A DNA stretch of 64,000 nucleotides from Hamadaea sp013361475. GTDB lineage: Bacteria; Actinomycetota; Actinomycetes; Mycobacteriales; Micromonosporaceae. Below the pieces are notes generated by a model. It had not been told where the DNA came from. It ran no database searches and saw nothing but the letters and a program-made list of their open reading frames with translations. Position 1 is the first letter of the stretch. Every line of letters starts with the position of its first letter. The stretch lies in contig NZ_JBFAHM010000011.1 in the NCBI RefSeq assembly GCF_040654195.1, positions 124,001 to 188,000 on the forward strand, given 5' to 3'. Made by a program: the position numbers and the translations under genes. Of this stretch, positions 44,671 through 53,888 are shown in pieces.

Positions 44671-45114
44671 TCAGGCGTTCGCTCGGGTCATCGTGGATTC
44701 GTAGCCGCCGCCCGGCCAGGTCCAGGCGCCGGCGGCGCTGTCGCCGGATTCGTCGAAGGCGCCGCGGTAGTACGCGGGGGAGCCGGGCTGGCCGAACCAG
44801 ATGGTCAGCTCGCGGCCGGTGATGTCGTAGGTGTATTCCAGCAGGTCGCCGCTGCTGCCGAAGTAGTGCGAGCGCAGAGTGCCGCTGTCGGCGTCGTATC
44901 CGATGTATTCGACGCCGTGGGTGACGTGGCCGTCCTGGATCAGGTGCATGTGCTGGATGAGAAAGTGGCCGCCGGGCATCCATTCGTAGGTCACGGTGCC
45001 GTCGTGGCCCGGTCCGCTGATCGTCCAGGTGCCGACCAGCGTGTCCAGGGTCTTGAGGGCCGGGTGTGGCGTGGCGGAGGTGGGCTGGGCGGTGTCGAGA
45101 ACCTGCTCGGTCAT
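44671..45114 (-). CDS. DUF1579/SRPBCC-like small protein
   Basis: 147 residues. LKTLDTLVGTWTISGPGHDG, then TYEWMPGGHFLIQHMH and a closing AWTWPGGGYESTMTR fit the lipocalin-like DUF1579 type of actinobacterial proteins, which probably bind a small hydrophobic ligand. It lies 32 bp after the DoxX gene and shares its promoter, so it is a likely member of the ECF42 regulon. Confidence 0.75.
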   Translation of the reverse strand: MTEQVLDTAQPTSATPHPALKTLDTLVGTWTISGPGHDGTVTYEWMPGGHFLIQHMHLIQDGHVTHGVEYIGYDADSGTLRSHYFGSSGDLLEYTYDITGRELTIWFGQPGSPAYYRGAFDESGDSAAGAWTWPGGGYESTMTRANA

Positions 45115-45146
45115 GGTCGTGGCCTCTCTGGGTGCGGTCGATGTGG

Positions 45147-45557
45147 TCAGTGGTTGCGGGTGAGCCGGGGCAGCCGGTGGCGCAGGCTGATTGCCAGGCC
45201 GGCCGCGATCAGCCCGAAGACCGCCGGCACGGCCGGGTTGGCGCCGATCGCGACGTTGGTGATGACGGCGCCGGCCAGCAGCGCGGTCAGTGCGACGGCG
45301 GCCAGTGCGGCCAGGCGTGGGATCAGCAGCGCGATCGCGCCCGCCACCTCGCATACGCCCACGAACAGGCGCAGCCACTGGCCCCAGCCGATGTCGGTGA
45401 ACAGGTCGATCATCGTCGGATCGCCGGCCAGTTTCAGGACGCCGCCGATGGCGATCTGCAGCGCGAGCAGCACCTGGATCGTGGCGCGGACGATGGTCGC
45501 GACGCGGCGCGGCGACCGGCCGGGCGCGTCGGCGGAGTTGTCGATGGTGACGTTCAT
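45147..45557 (-). CDS. DoxX-family membrane protein
   Basis: 136 residues, four transmembrane segments. ALQIAIGGVLKLAGDP and LRLFVGVCEVAGAIALLIPR are typical of DoxX/SURF4-like proteins, linked to oxidative stress or quinone chemistry in actinobacteria. It is divergent from the YCII-ECF42 pair. A promoter matching the ECF42 pattern lies about 40 bp upstream. Confidence 0.87.
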   Translation of the reverse strand: MNVTIDNSADAPGRSPRRVATIVRATIQVLLALQIAIGGVLKLAGDPTMIDLFTDIGWGQWLRLFVGVCEVAGAIALLIPRLAALAAVALTALLAGAVITNVAIGANPAVPAVFGLIAAGLAISLRHRLPRLTRNH

Positions 45558-45593
45558 GGGTTCCTCCGAAGCTCGTTTGCCTCTTGCGCCTGG

Positions 45594-45623
45594 GACGTCG
45601 GAGCCGATACGGAGTCCTCGACA
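45594..45623 (-). promoter_or_regulatory. Candidate ECF42-dependent promoter for doxX
   Basis: On the minus strand TGTCGA (45623-45618) is followed after 17 bases by CGACGTC (45600-45594). From memory, ECF42 promoters in Streptomyces have a TGTCGA -35 box and a CGA/TC-type -10. The -10 lies about 37 bp from the DoxX start codon. Confidence 0.6.
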
Positions 45624-45717
45624 GACCTCGGCAACTTTTTTGGAGATCTTTTTCGGTCGCTCCGCAGCGCCCTCGATCTGGTATCAAGGTGGCATCCGGC
45701 CAGAGTGGAGGGACCGC

Positions 45718-46086
45718 ATGAAATACATGATCATGACGTACGGTGGCTCGTCGGACTGGGACGCGCTGGCTGGCGCCGGGCCGGACGCGATGTCGCCGGA
45801 GCAGATCGCTGCCCATTTCGCGGCGATGCAGGCGCTGCAGGAGGAACTGTCCGCCACCGGTGAACTCGTGGCCGCCTTCGGCCTGTCCGAGCCGGACCGC
45901 GCACAGACCGTCGACGTCCGCACGGGCAGCCCGGTTGTGTCCGACGGGCCCTATGCCGAGACGAAGGAGTTCCTGGCGGGCTTCGGCATCGTCGACGTCG
46001 CCGACCACGAGCGGGCAGTGGCACTGGCGGCCCGGTTCGCCGGCGTCGTGTCGTCTCGTGTCGAACTACGGCCCGTCCACGGATGA
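45718..46086 (+). CDS. YCII/DGPF-domain protein
   Basis: 122 residues with the YCII-related (DGPF) fold: MKYMIMTYGGSSDWDAL, then VSDGPYAETKEFLAGFGIVD. DGPF proteins are the conserved partners of ECF42 sigma factors, possibly as sensor or enzyme. Its stop overlaps the sigma-factor start as ATGA, giving translational coupling. Confidence 0.88.
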   Translation: MKYMIMTYGGSSDWDALAGAGPDAMSPEQIAAHFAAMQALQEELSATGELVAAFGLSEPDRAQTVDVRTGSPVVSDGPYAETKEFLAGFGIVDVADHERAVALAARFAGVVSSRVELRPVHG

Positions 46087-47318
46087 TCGCCGATCTGCTG
46101 CGCGATCTCACGCCGCAGGTGCTGGCGGCCGTGGTACGCCGCTACGGGCACTTCGGCGAGGCGGAGGACGCCACGCAGGAAGCACTGCTGGCCGCCGCCA
46201 CGCAGTGGCCGCATCAGGGAGTGCCCGACAACCCACGCGGCTGGCTGATCCAGGTCGCGTCCCGCCGCCTGATCGACCACCTGCGCAGTGAGGAGTCGCG
46301 CATCCGGCGCGAGGTGGCGCTGGCCGCGCAGACGCCAGGCGGGCAGTGGCTGGCCCCGCCGGCCGACGCCGATGACTCGCCGGACGCCGACGACACGGTC
46401 GCGCTGCTCATGATGTGCTGCCATCCCGCGTTGGCCCCGGCAGCACAGATTCCACTCACGTTGCGCGCCGTCGGCGGATTGACGACCACCGAGATCGCCC
46501 GCGCGCTCCTGCTACCCGAGACGACCCTGGCCCAGCGGATCAGCCGGGCCAAGCAGCGCATCAAGGACGCCGGAGCCACCTTCGAACCGCCCACCGACGA
46601 TGACGTGGCGGCGCGGCTGCCGGTAGTCCTGCAGGTGATCTATCTGATCTTCACCGAGGGGCATACCGCCAGCTCCGGCCCGGCACTGCAGCGCCGGGAT
46701 CTGGCCCACGAGGCGATCCGGGTGGCGAGGCTGCTGTATGACAGCCGTTCCGACCATGCCGAAACCGCTGGTCTGCTGGCGCTGCTGATGTTCACCGACG
46801 CTCGCCGGGCGGCCCGGACCGGGGACGGGGGCGAACTCATCCCGCTGGATCGGCAAGACCGACGCCGGTGGGATCACCACACCATCGGCACTGCCACGAC
46901 TCTGCTGACCGCGGCCTTGGCGCGACGGCAGCCGGGCCCGTACCAAATCCAGGCCGCGATCGCGGCCGCGCACTGCCACGCCGCCAGCGCCGACGACACG
47001 GACTGGCCCCACATTCTGACCCTCTACGACCTGCTGCAACGGCTGGACGACAACCCGGTGGTGGCCCTCAACCGGGCCGTGGCCACCGCGATGGTGCACG
47101 GACCGCAGGCCGGGCTCGACCTGCTGGAGCCGTTGTCCAGCGACCCGCGCATGCGCGACAACCACCGGCTGACCGCAGCGCGAGCGCACCTGCACGACCG
47201 CGCCGGAGACCGCGCGACCGCCGCCGACCTCTACCGGGTCGCAGCGCGGCAGACTGCTAGCGGCCCAGAGCGCGACTACCTGCTGCGGCAGGCCGAAGCG
47301 ATCCAACCGGCTACCTGA
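46083..47318 (+). CDS. ECF42-type RNA polymerase sigma factor with C-terminal extension
   Basis: 411 residues. Region 2 (about 8-75: FGEAEDATQEALLAAA, WLIQVASRRLIDHLR) and region 4 (about 115-160: LTTTEIARALLLPETTLAQR) are followed by a 240-residue TPR-like extension. That extension includes FTEGHTASSGPALQRRDLAH, the hallmark of ECF42. No anti-sigma factor is adjacent; in this group the extension itself is needed for activity. It probably drives the divergent doxX-DUF1579 operon. Confidence 0.92.
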   Translation: MIADLLRDLTPQVLAAVVRRYGHFGEAEDATQEALLAAATQWPHQGVPDNPRGWLIQVASRRLIDHLRSEESRIRREVALAAQTPGGQWLAPPADADDSPDADDTVALLMMCCHPALAPAAQIPLTLRAVGGLTTTEIARALLLPETTLAQRISRAKQRIKDAGATFEPPTDDDVAARLPVVLQVIYLIFTEGHTASSGPALQRRDLAHEAIRVARLLYDSRSDHAETAGLLALLMFTDARRAARTGDGGELIPLDRQDRRRWDHHTIGTATTLLTAALARRQPGPYQIQAAIAAAHCHAASADDTDWPHILTLYDLLQRLDDNPVVALNRAVATAMVHGPQAGLDLLEPLSSDPRMRDNHRLTAARAHLHDRAGDRATAADLYRVAARQTASGPERDYLLRQAEAIQPAT

Positions 47319-47384
47319 TCCCCACCGGGCATGCGGCGGCACCTGCGCGGTCCGGGCGAACCGTAGCTCCGCTGGCCGGGCGGT

Positions 47385-47414
47385 GCCTGCCCGCCGCCGA
47401 TGCGGCGGGCAGGC
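47385..47414. terminator. Bidirectional terminator between convergent genes
   Basis: GCCTGCCCGCCGC and GCGGCGGGCAGGC pair perfectly over 13 bp with a four-base loop (47398-47401), between the sigma factor and the GH28 gene, five bases from the latter's stop. Confidence 0.8.
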
Positions 47415-47418
47415 GACG

Positions 47419-49686
47419 CTAGACGTCTAGATAGTCAAGGTTGGCGCAGCCGCCGGACGTTGTGGCGGTCACGCGGACGGTGTTCGCTCCGGCGGCCAGA
47501 GTGACGGGCACCGAGGCGGTGGCCCAGGTGTCCCAGTTCGTCGTCGCGGCGAACGACGGTGTCGCCACGATGGTTCCGTTGACCGACACCGCAGCGGGTC
47601 GGCTGGCGGTCGTTCCATTCGCATACGCGATTCGCAGCGTCGCCGATCCGGCGGTGGTCGCGTTCACCGTCCACTCGACGTAGCTGCCCGTGATGTTGTC
47701 GGTGTTCACGAAGCCGGTGCCGCTGAAGCCGAGATGGTTGGCCTCCACCACTCCCTGGGATATGACGGCGTTCTCGGCTTCGTATCGGGTCGGCGGGGGA
47801 GCGGCGATCGCGACGTCTACGTAGTCGAGGTTGGGATCGCCGCCGGCGGTGGTCGCCGAGGCACGGACGGTGTTGGCGCCGGCGGCCAGCGCTGTGGTGA
47901 CCGTGATGGTCGCCCAGGTGTCCCAGTTGGCGGTCGGTGGGAAGGAGACCGCTGTGGCGACGGTGGTGCCGTTGACCGTGATGTCCATCGGCCGGTCCGC
48001 TGTCGTGCCGTTGGCGTACCGGAACTTCAGGGTGTGCGGCCCTGCCGCATCGGCTGGGACGTTCCATTGCACGTATGCCCCGAGCACGTTGTCGCTGTTG
48101 ACGTAGCCCGTGCCGCTATAGCCGGTGTGCGTGTTCTCGAAGACGCCCGGCGAGTAGGTCGCGTCCTCGGCCTCGTAGCGGCCGGGCGGTGGAGTGATCA
48201 CGCAGTTCTCCGTCGAGCTGGAGGCGTTGACCCGTAGCGCGCCGCCGGTCGTGTTCTGGCCGGTCACGCAGTAGCCGCTGACACTCTGGAAACCGACGTC
48301 GTACGCCGAGCCGGTGCCGCGTTCGGCGGTGAAGTTGCTGAAGTTGAGGTTGCTCGCGGTATTGGCGATGACGGCCGGGCGGTTGTCGTTGCTCTGGAAG
48401 TCGACGGAGCTGTCGATGAACGAGATGTTGGTGGCGTTGTGGACATACCACCCGTACGCGGGCCGCGTCCCGATGCTGTTCGGGTTGTAGTTGTTCGGAT
48501 CGTTGCTCGGTACGCCGGTCGAGATGGCTGAGCTGCCACCCGGAAGGGTCAGGTGCACGTTGGTGAAGGTGACGTTGCTGATCTGGTTGCCGCCGGCCTC
48601 GCCCCACAACGTCGGGCTGTAGACCGGGCTGCTCTTGCCGACGCCGGTCACGTTCTCGTAGGTGATGTTGCTGATGTGGCCGACGCCGGGGCTGTTGCCG
48701 CAGCGTCTGCGGGTGCCGATCTTCTGCATGATCGGCGAGCTGACGCCGCTCATGGTGATGTCCTTGTAGTGGACGTCGGTGATGTTCGCGCCGTCCATAC
48801 TCACCATGCCCAGGCCGGATTTGTTCGCGCCGGTGATGGAGATCCGCTCGAAGACGTAGTCAGTGAAGTCGCCGCAGGTCTCGGAACCGAACATCAGCGC
48901 GTTGCAGCAGCCGGCGCTGGCGTGGGTGTCGGTTACGCGTACGTGGCCGTTGGGCAGTTTGGCGCCGAGCGCGTAGTCGCTCTTGAACACGATCGCGTCG
49001 TCGTTGCCGTTGATGTCGCCGTTGGTGATGGTGACGTTGGTGGCACTGATGATGTTCCAGGCGTCCCGGTCGGTGGCGGTGAAGATCTTCAGGTGGTCGG
49101 AGGTGATGTTGTTGCAGTTGTTGGTGAGGATCGCGAAGTGCCCGCCACGGCGCATAGTGATGTCGTTCAGGACCAGTCCGTCACAGCGGGTCAAGGAGAT
49201 GATCTTGTCGGCTTCACCCGAGGCCGGGTTGCCGGTGATCAAGTTGCCGCCGCCGTCGAGGGTGCCGGTGCCGGTGAATCCGATGTTGTTCAGCCGGTCG
49301 CCGTAGAACATCGCGTTGTGGAAGTGGCTGTGCCCGTAGTCCTGGTACGCGTCCCATTGGTTCGGCTCGGGCGGGTCGTAGGCGTCGGCGCTGGAGCCGA
49401 CGACGGTGGAGCCGGCGTCCAGTTGGACGGTGATGTTGCTCTTCAGGTGGATGGTGTTGGCCGATTTGTAGGTGCCGGACGGGAACTGCACGATTCCGCC
49501 GCCCGCCGCGGCCGCGGCGTCGATCGCCTTCTGGATCGCCGCCGAGTCGTTCGTCGAGCCGTTGCCGGTCGCGCCGTAGTTCTTGACGTTGTAGGTGGCG
49601 GCGAACGCGGGCTGGCCGACCGCGCCCGCCAGCAGTACGCCCGCTGTGATCGCCAGGGCCACGCGTAGCAGCCGTCTCGGTCTCAT
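47419..49686 (-). CDS. Secreted GH28-type pectin hydrolase with two CBM35 modules
   Basis: 755 residues. A Sec signal ends QPAFA (about residue 29). A right-handed beta-helix (about 30-490) opens VKNYGATGNGSTNDSAAIQK. It has GH28-like landmarks DRDAWNIIS, INGNDDAIVFKS with the paired Asp, and ALMFGSETCGDF, so a polygalacturonase or rhamnogalacturonan hydrolase is likely. Canonical GHG and RIK motifs are not exact, so specificity is open. Two CBM35 modules follow (start RYEAEDATYS and RYEAENAVIS). It is minus-strand, downstream of the ABC importer, with a candidate operator at 49772. Confidence 0.85.
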   Translation of the reverse strand: MRPRRLLRVALAITAGVLLAGAVGQPAFAATYNVKNYGATGNGSTNDSAAIQKAIDAAAAAGGGIVQFPSGTYKSANTIHLKSNITVQLDAGSTVVGSSADAYDPPEPNQWDAYQDYGHSHFHNAMFYGDRLNNIGFTGTGTLDGGGNLITGNPASGEADKIISLTRCDGLVLNDITMRRGGHFAILTNNCNNITSDHLKIFTATDRDAWNIISATNVTITNGDINGNDDAIVFKSDYALGAKLPNGHVRVTDTHASAGCCNALMFGSETCGDFTDYVFERISITGANKSGLGMVSMDGANITDVHYKDITMSGVSSPIMQKIGTRRRCGNSPGVGHISNITYENVTGVGKSSPVYSPTLWGEAGGNQISNVTFTNVHLTLPGGSSAISTGVPSNDPNNYNPNSIGTRPAYGWYVHNATNISFIDSSVDFQSNDNRPAVIANTASNLNFSNFTAERGTGSAYDVGFQSVSGYCVTGQNTTGGALRVNASSSTENCVITPPPGRYEAEDATYSPGVFENTHTGYSGTGYVNSDNVLGAYVQWNVPADAAGPHTLKFRYANGTTADRPMDITVNGTTVATAVSFPPTANWDTWATITVTTALAAGANTVRASATTAGGDPNLDYVDVAIAAPPPTRYEAENAVISQGVVEANHLGFSGTGFVNTDNITGSYVEWTVNATTAGSATLRIAYANGTTASRPAAVSVNGTIVATPSFAATTNWDTWATASVPVTLAAGANTVRVTATTSGGCANLDYLDV

Positions 49687-49771
49687 CTCCGACCTCCTGG
49701 GAAGGGTCCAGACATTGGATGAATGACGGTGGACTTTCCCGCATGGCGCGGATATGCGGCCTGTTGAATGT

Positions 49772-49790
49772 ATGATTGGTCCGATGTCAC
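49772..49790. promoter_or_regulatory. Candidate FCD-regulator site upstream of the GH28 gene
   Basis: ATGATTGGTCCGATGTCAC contains TCCGAT (49780-49785), the core repeated in the other promoter regions of this locus, about 90 bp before the GH28 start. Confidence 0.45.
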
Positions 49791-49799
49791 GTCAAGGCT

Positions 49800-50606
49800 C
49801 TAGCCTTTGGTGGCACCTCCGGTGAGACCCTTCACGAAATGACGCTGCAACAGCAGGAAGAAGATCAGCACCGGCAGCGTCGCGAGGAACATCATGGCGA
49901 ACATGGCGCCGAAGTCGACCTGATACTGGCCGATGGAGCGGTAGATGCCCGTCGTCACCGTCGTGCCCTGACTCGGACCCAGGATGATCAGCGGATCGAT
50001 GAAGTCGTTCCAGATCCAGACCCCGAGGAAGATGAGGACGCTCGCGGTCGCCGGGCGCATCAACGGGAAGACGATCCGCCAGAAGGTCTGACCTCGCCCG
50101 GCGCCGTCGAGGGCCGCCGACTCCTCCAGTTCGACGGGGATGGCCCGCACGAAGCCGGTGAACACGAAGACGCCGAAGGGCACGTAGTAGCCGACGTTGA
50201 ACAGGACCAAGCCGGGCACGGTCGTCATCAGCCCGACGGCTCGAAGGACCTGCGTCACCGGCATCAGGATCACCTGGGGCGGGATCATCAGGCCGCTGAG
50301 CAGCAACAGCGTCAGGGCACGCGTCCAGCGTCCCCGCGTACGCGCGAGGTAGTGGCCGAGCATCGCCGACAGCACGGTGAGCACGGCAATCGACAGCGAC
50401 GTGACGATCACGCTGTTGGTGAGGCTGACCCAGAAGAGCCGATCGGAGCGACCGAGGGCGGAGCGGATGTTGTCCAGCGTCGGCGGGATCGGCAGCGACG
50501 CGGGTGACTTCGAGATCTGTGGCCCGTCCTTGAACACGTTCACCACGGCCACATAGAGCGGCACGGCGAAGACCGTCGCGACCAGAAGGGCGAGTAGCTT
50601 CCTCAC
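49800..50606 (-). CDS. Carbohydrate ABC permease (MalG type)
   Basis: 268 residues from a GTG at 50606 that overlaps the previous permease stop as GTGA. Six transmembrane segments. The coupling (EAA) loop reads ELEESAALDGAGRGQTFWRI and contacts the ATPase. No ATPase gene is present here, so a shared MsiK-type ATPase elsewhere is expected, as is usual for actinobacterial sugar importers. Confidence 0.92.
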   Translation of the reverse strand: MRKLLALLVATVFAVPLYVAVVNVFKDGPQISKSPASLPIPPTLDNIRSALGRSDRLFWVSLTNSVIVTSLSIAVLTVLSAMLGHYLARTRGRWTRALTLLLLSGLMIPPQVILMPVTQVLRAVGLMTTVPGLVLFNVGYYVPFGVFVFTGFVRAIPVELEESAALDGAGRGQTFWRIVFPLMRPATASVLIFLGVWIWNDFIDPLIILGPSQGTTVTTGIYRSIGQYQVDFGAMFAMMFLATLPVLIFFLLLQRHFVKGLTGGATKG

Positions 50607-51505
50607 AGATCCACCTCCCGGCGCTGGAGCAGCTTGAGTGCGACGCCGGACAGAGCCGCGATGATGACGAGCATGAGGATGGCCATCGCGGACGCGAAGC
50701 CCTGCCGGTTGGCGACGAAGCCGGTCTGCAGCACGTTGTAGGCGATGGTCGCGGTGGTTCCGGTACCCGGTCCGCCGCGCGTGATGATCTGGACGTGGTC
50801 GAAGATCTTGAAGGCCGAGATCAGCAGGATCACCGTGTTGATGGTGAGCGCCGGGGCGAGCAGCGGCCAGGTGATCCGGCTGAAGCGGCGTACTGGACCG
50901 GCTCCGTCGATCGCAGCGGCTTCCAGCAGTTCCTGCGGGATGTGCTGAAGCCCGGCCAGGTAGATGACAACGCAGAAGCCGAGCATCTGCCACGACAGGA
51001 TGCCGCCGAGCGAATAGAGCGCGTAGTCCGGATCGGACAGCCACCCGGGCGGCTCGTCGACGCCGAGTGCGCGAAGCGTCTGGTTGATCAGCCCGTCGTT
51101 GTCCAGCAGCCGGGTCCAGATGACGCTGACGACGACCGAGCTGAGCACGACCGGGACGAAGAAGACCGTACGCAGGCTGGAGAAGTACCAGCTCTGACGA
51201 TCCAGCAGCACGGCGATGGCCAGGCCGGCTACGTTCGGGACGATCACCACGATGGCGGTGAGGATGCTGGTCACCTTCAGCGAGGTGAGGAACTCCTCGT
51301 CGGTCAGCAGCACCCGGTAGTTGTCCAGGCCGACGAAGTGGGTCTCGTCGCGGAACGGGTTGTAGTTGGTCAGGCTGTAGCCCAAGCTGATCAGGATCGG
51401 GGCGAGCACGAAGCACACGTAGACGGCGGTGCCGGGACCGCCGAACGAGAGGAAGTGCCAGACCCGCCGCCCGAGGACCGGACGGCGGGACACGGATGCG
51501 CTCAT
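50603..51505 (-). CDS. Carbohydrate ABC permease (MalF type)
   Basis: 300 residues from the ATG at 51505, two bases after the binding-protein stop. Six transmembrane segments. The EAA loop is ELLEAAAIDGAGPVRRFSRI. It pairs with the MalG-type permease to form the import channel for oligosaccharides released by the secreted enzymes of this locus. Confidence 0.92.
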   Translation of the reverse strand: MSASVSRRPVLGRRVWHFLSFGGPGTAVYVCFVLAPILISLGYSLTNYNPFRDETHFVGLDNYRVLLTDEEFLTSLKVTSILTAIVVIVPNVAGLAIAVLLDRQSWYFSSLRTVFFVPVVLSSVVVSVIWTRLLDNDGLINQTLRALGVDEPPGWLSDPDYALYSLGGILSWQMLGFCVVIYLAGLQHIPQELLEAAAIDGAGPVRRFSRITWPLLAPALTINTVILLISAFKIFDHVQIITRGGPGTGTTATIAYNVLQTGFVANRQGFASAMAILMLVIIAALSGVALKLLQRREVDL

Positions 51506-51507
51506 GG

Positions 51508-52785
51508 TCAGGTTGCCGCCTTCGCCCATTCGGCGTCGAGGAACGCGCATACCTGGTCGGGGGTCTTCTTCCCGGTGACGAGGTCGACCGCGGAGGAGTC
51601 CCATTTCGCGGTCACGCCCGGCAGCATGCCGTCGTCGCCGGCCTCGAAGCCGAACGCCGGAACCACTGCGTTGGCCGCGACGCCTTGTGCGTACAAGTCG
51701 TAGCCCAGCTTGTAGGCCGCGCCGACGTCGGACGGCGGGGTGTAGCCCTTGATCGCCGGGAAGAGGCCGTCGGCCTTGGCCGAGTTGTCGAGGTTGCCCT
51801 TGTCGAGCTGGAAGCCGAGCGCGAAGGTCTTCGCCGCCTCGAGGTTCTTGGCTTTGGCGCTGACGAGCAGCCCGCCGCCGGTGAAGGCCGGGATCACGGC
51901 CTTGCCGTCGTCCGCGGGCCAGGCGAACTGGCCGACGTGCAGCTTCGTGGTGGGTTTGTCGAGCTCACCGGCGAGCCAGTTGCCCATCGCGTACATCGCG
52001 CCCTTGCCGTCCAGGAACGCCTGTTGCCCGGCGGCGTAATCGCGCGAGACGTCCTTGGGATCGATGTAGCCCTGCCGGGCCAGCTCGGCCAGCTTCGCCG
52101 CGCCGGATTTGAACTCCGCGTCGCAGAATTTCACCTTGCCGGCTCGGCGGTCGTGCATCCAGTTCGGATTCTTGGCGTAGACCTCGGTGGCGAGGATGCC
52201 GGCCCACAGCGGGCCGATCGAGTCGTGCACTCCGGCGGTGACGAACGGCGTGATCCCGTTGGCCTTGAGCTTGCCGGCGGCCGACAGCAGGTCGGCGTAG
52301 GTCTTCGGCTCGCCGGTGATGCCCGCCTTCGCGAACAGGTCCTTGTTGTAGTAGACGACCGGGATCGTCTGAGTGTTGGCGGGCAGCTGGTAGACCTTGC
52401 CCTTGATCGCGCCGTTGGTGGGGAACTGGAAGTCCTTGAGCTCCTCGGTCGTCCAGGCGTAGAGGTTGCCGCCTTCGGCGAATCCGCCCGGCGAGACGGC
52501 GATCATGACGTCGGGGAACTGCCCGGAACTCAGCAGCTGCTTGGCGTACGTGGTGCGGTCTTGGTCCGGCGAGACCAGCTTCTTCACGGTGATGTCGGGG
52601 TGCTGATCGGTCACCCGCTTGATGGCGGCGTCCCAATATTGCGGCGTGAGGTTGGGTGTTTCGAAGACCAGGAAGGTGATCTCCTTCTTGCCGGCGGACG
52701 TGGTCGGTTCGCCGACTTCGCAGGCGGCCAGGGTTGGGGCGGCGAGGAGCACCGCCATCCCCAGCGTGAGCAATCGTCTCCTCAT
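51508..52785 (-). CDS. Carbohydrate ABC solute-binding lipoprotein
   Basis: 425 residues with a lipobox LAAC (Cys22) after RRRLLTLGMAVLLAAPT. It is a family 1 binding protein: EITFLVFETPNLTPQYW and VVYYNKDLFAKAGITGEP. The ATG at 52785 is preferred over a TTG at 52821. It is first in the importer operon, preceded by a region with four TCCGAT-type sites. Ligand inferred from context: pectin- or arabinogalactan-derived oligosaccharides. Confidence 0.92.
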   Translation of the reverse strand: MRRRLLTLGMAVLLAAPTLAACEVGEPTTSAGKKEITFLVFETPNLTPQYWDAAIKRVTDQHPDITVKKLVSPDQDRTTYAKQLLSSGQFPDVMIAVSPGGFAEGGNLYAWTTEELKDFQFPTNGAIKGKVYQLPANTQTIPVVYYNKDLFAKAGITGEPKTYADLLSAAGKLKANGITPFVTAGVHDSIGPLWAGILATEVYAKNPNWMHDRRAGKVKFCDAEFKSGAAKLAELARQGYIDPKDVSRDYAAGQQAFLDGKGAMYAMGNWLAGELDKPTTKLHVGQFAWPADDGKAVIPAFTGGGLLVSAKAKNLEAAKTFALGFQLDKGNLDNSAKADGLFPAIKGYTPPSDVGAAYKLGYDLYAQGVAANAVVPAFGFEAGDDGMLPGVTAKWDSSAVDLVTGKKTPDQVCAFLDAEWAKAAT

Positions 52786-52790
52786 CGGGG

Positions 52791-52960
52791 GATTACATCC
52801 GATGTTTCGGCGGAGTGTCAAGGTCTTAGATATGCATATCGGACGCTGCCTGCGTCAATGATGGGATGACTCCGAGGTCACCCCTGCGCTCGGTCCGATC
52901 TCGACGCCGGTCGCGCAGCGTGACGGTTCTTCGGTCTCATGACGCCCGGATCATCGGACG
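52791..52960. promoter_or_regulatory. Cluster of TCCGAT/ATCGGA sites in the importer-regulator divergent region
   Basis: Four copies of the hexamer TCCGAT or its complement occur at 52798, 52838, 52894 and 52953. The first is in the palindrome ACATCCGATGT (52795-52805). The second joins the perfect palindrome GATATGCATATC (52829-52840). By base composition about one copy per 4 kb is expected. They are probable operators for the GntR/FCD regulator encoded at 53102. Confidence 0.55.
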
Positions 52961-53101
52961 TTTGTAAACTAACTGGCCTATCAGTAAGAAGCAACAGGGT
53001 GGCCACCGGCGTACGGATCGGCTGGCGAAGGGGCAGACATCCAATGATTTGCCGTAACGGACAGTACGGAGAGTGCGGTCGGCCGCCCTATCCTTGGCCG
53101 C

Positions 53102-53773
53102 ATGGCCCTTACCGATGAGGCGATCGAGCGCATCAAGGAGATGATCGTTTCGGGCGAGCTGCGCCCGGGCGGGCGGCTGCCCAAGGAGGCCGACCTCGCC
53201 GAGCGGCTGGGCCTGTCCCGCAACTCGTTGCGCGAGGCGGTCAAGGCCTTGTCGCTGATCCGGGTGCTCGACGTCCGGCAGGGCGACGGCACCTATGTGA
53301 CCAGCCTGCAACCCGAGGTGCTGCTCGACACGGTCGGGTTCATCATCGACTTCCACCGCGACGACAGTGTGCTCGATCTGCTGGAGGTGCGCCGCATCCT
53401 GGAATCCGAGGCGACCGCGCTCGCGGCTCGGCACATGACCGATGCGCAGCTGGCCGAGCTCGGCGAGGTGATCGAGGGAATGGAATCGGCGGCCGACATC
53501 AACGAGCTCATCGAGGCCGACCTCGACTTTCATCGGCGGATCGCGCAAGGCGCGGGCAATCCGGTGCTGGCGTCGCTCATCGAGAGTCTGTCGGCGCCTA
53601 CCTTGCGTGCTCGAGTGTGGCGCGGGCTGACTCAGGCCGACGCCGCCGACAGCACTCGCGAGCAGCATCGGGCGATCTTTGCGGCGCTGCGTACGCGGGA
53701 TGCGAATGTCGCCCGTTCCTGGGCCGCCGTCCACATCGCCGGTGTGGAGGAATGGCTGCGCAAGGCGCTCTGA
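53102..53773 (+). CDS. GntR-family (FCD/FadR subfamily) regulator
   Basis: 223 residues. The winged helix (about 5-65) has SGELRPGGRLPKEADLAERL and LSRNSLREAVKALSLIRVL. The FCD effector domain has the metal-site pattern VRRILESEATALAARH, IEADLDFHRRIAQGAGNPVL and EQHRAIFAALR. FCD regulators often sense uronates or related acids, fitting a pectin locus. It is divergent from the importer operon; its likely sites are listed at 52791. Confidence 0.92.
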   Translation: MALTDEAIERIKEMIVSGELRPGGRLPKEADLAERLGLSRNSLREAVKALSLIRVLDVRQGDGTYVTSLQPEVLLDTVGFIIDFHRDDSVLDLLEVRRILESEATALAARHMTDAQLAELGEVIEGMESAADINELIEADLDFHRRIAQGAGNPVLASLIESLSAPTLRARVWRGLTQADAADSTREQHRAIFAALRTRDANVARSWAAVHIAGVEEWLRKAL

Positions 53774-53781
53774 AGCCGTTC

Positions 53782-53815
53782 GCGGGGTGCGAGGCTGGAC
53801 CGCCTCGCACCCCGC
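53782..53815. terminator. Bidirectional terminator between convergent genes
   Basis: GCGGGGTGCGAGGC and GCCTCGCACCCCGC form a perfect 14-bp stem with a six-base loop, nine bases after the regulator stop and upstream of the convergent GH105 stop. Confidence 0.85.
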
Positions 53816-53888
53816 TCGGACGCCCCTTCCCGCGCCTGGCCGGGGCGGCCGCCGCTCCGGGTGGAACCGGAGAGGTCTCGCTGACGCG

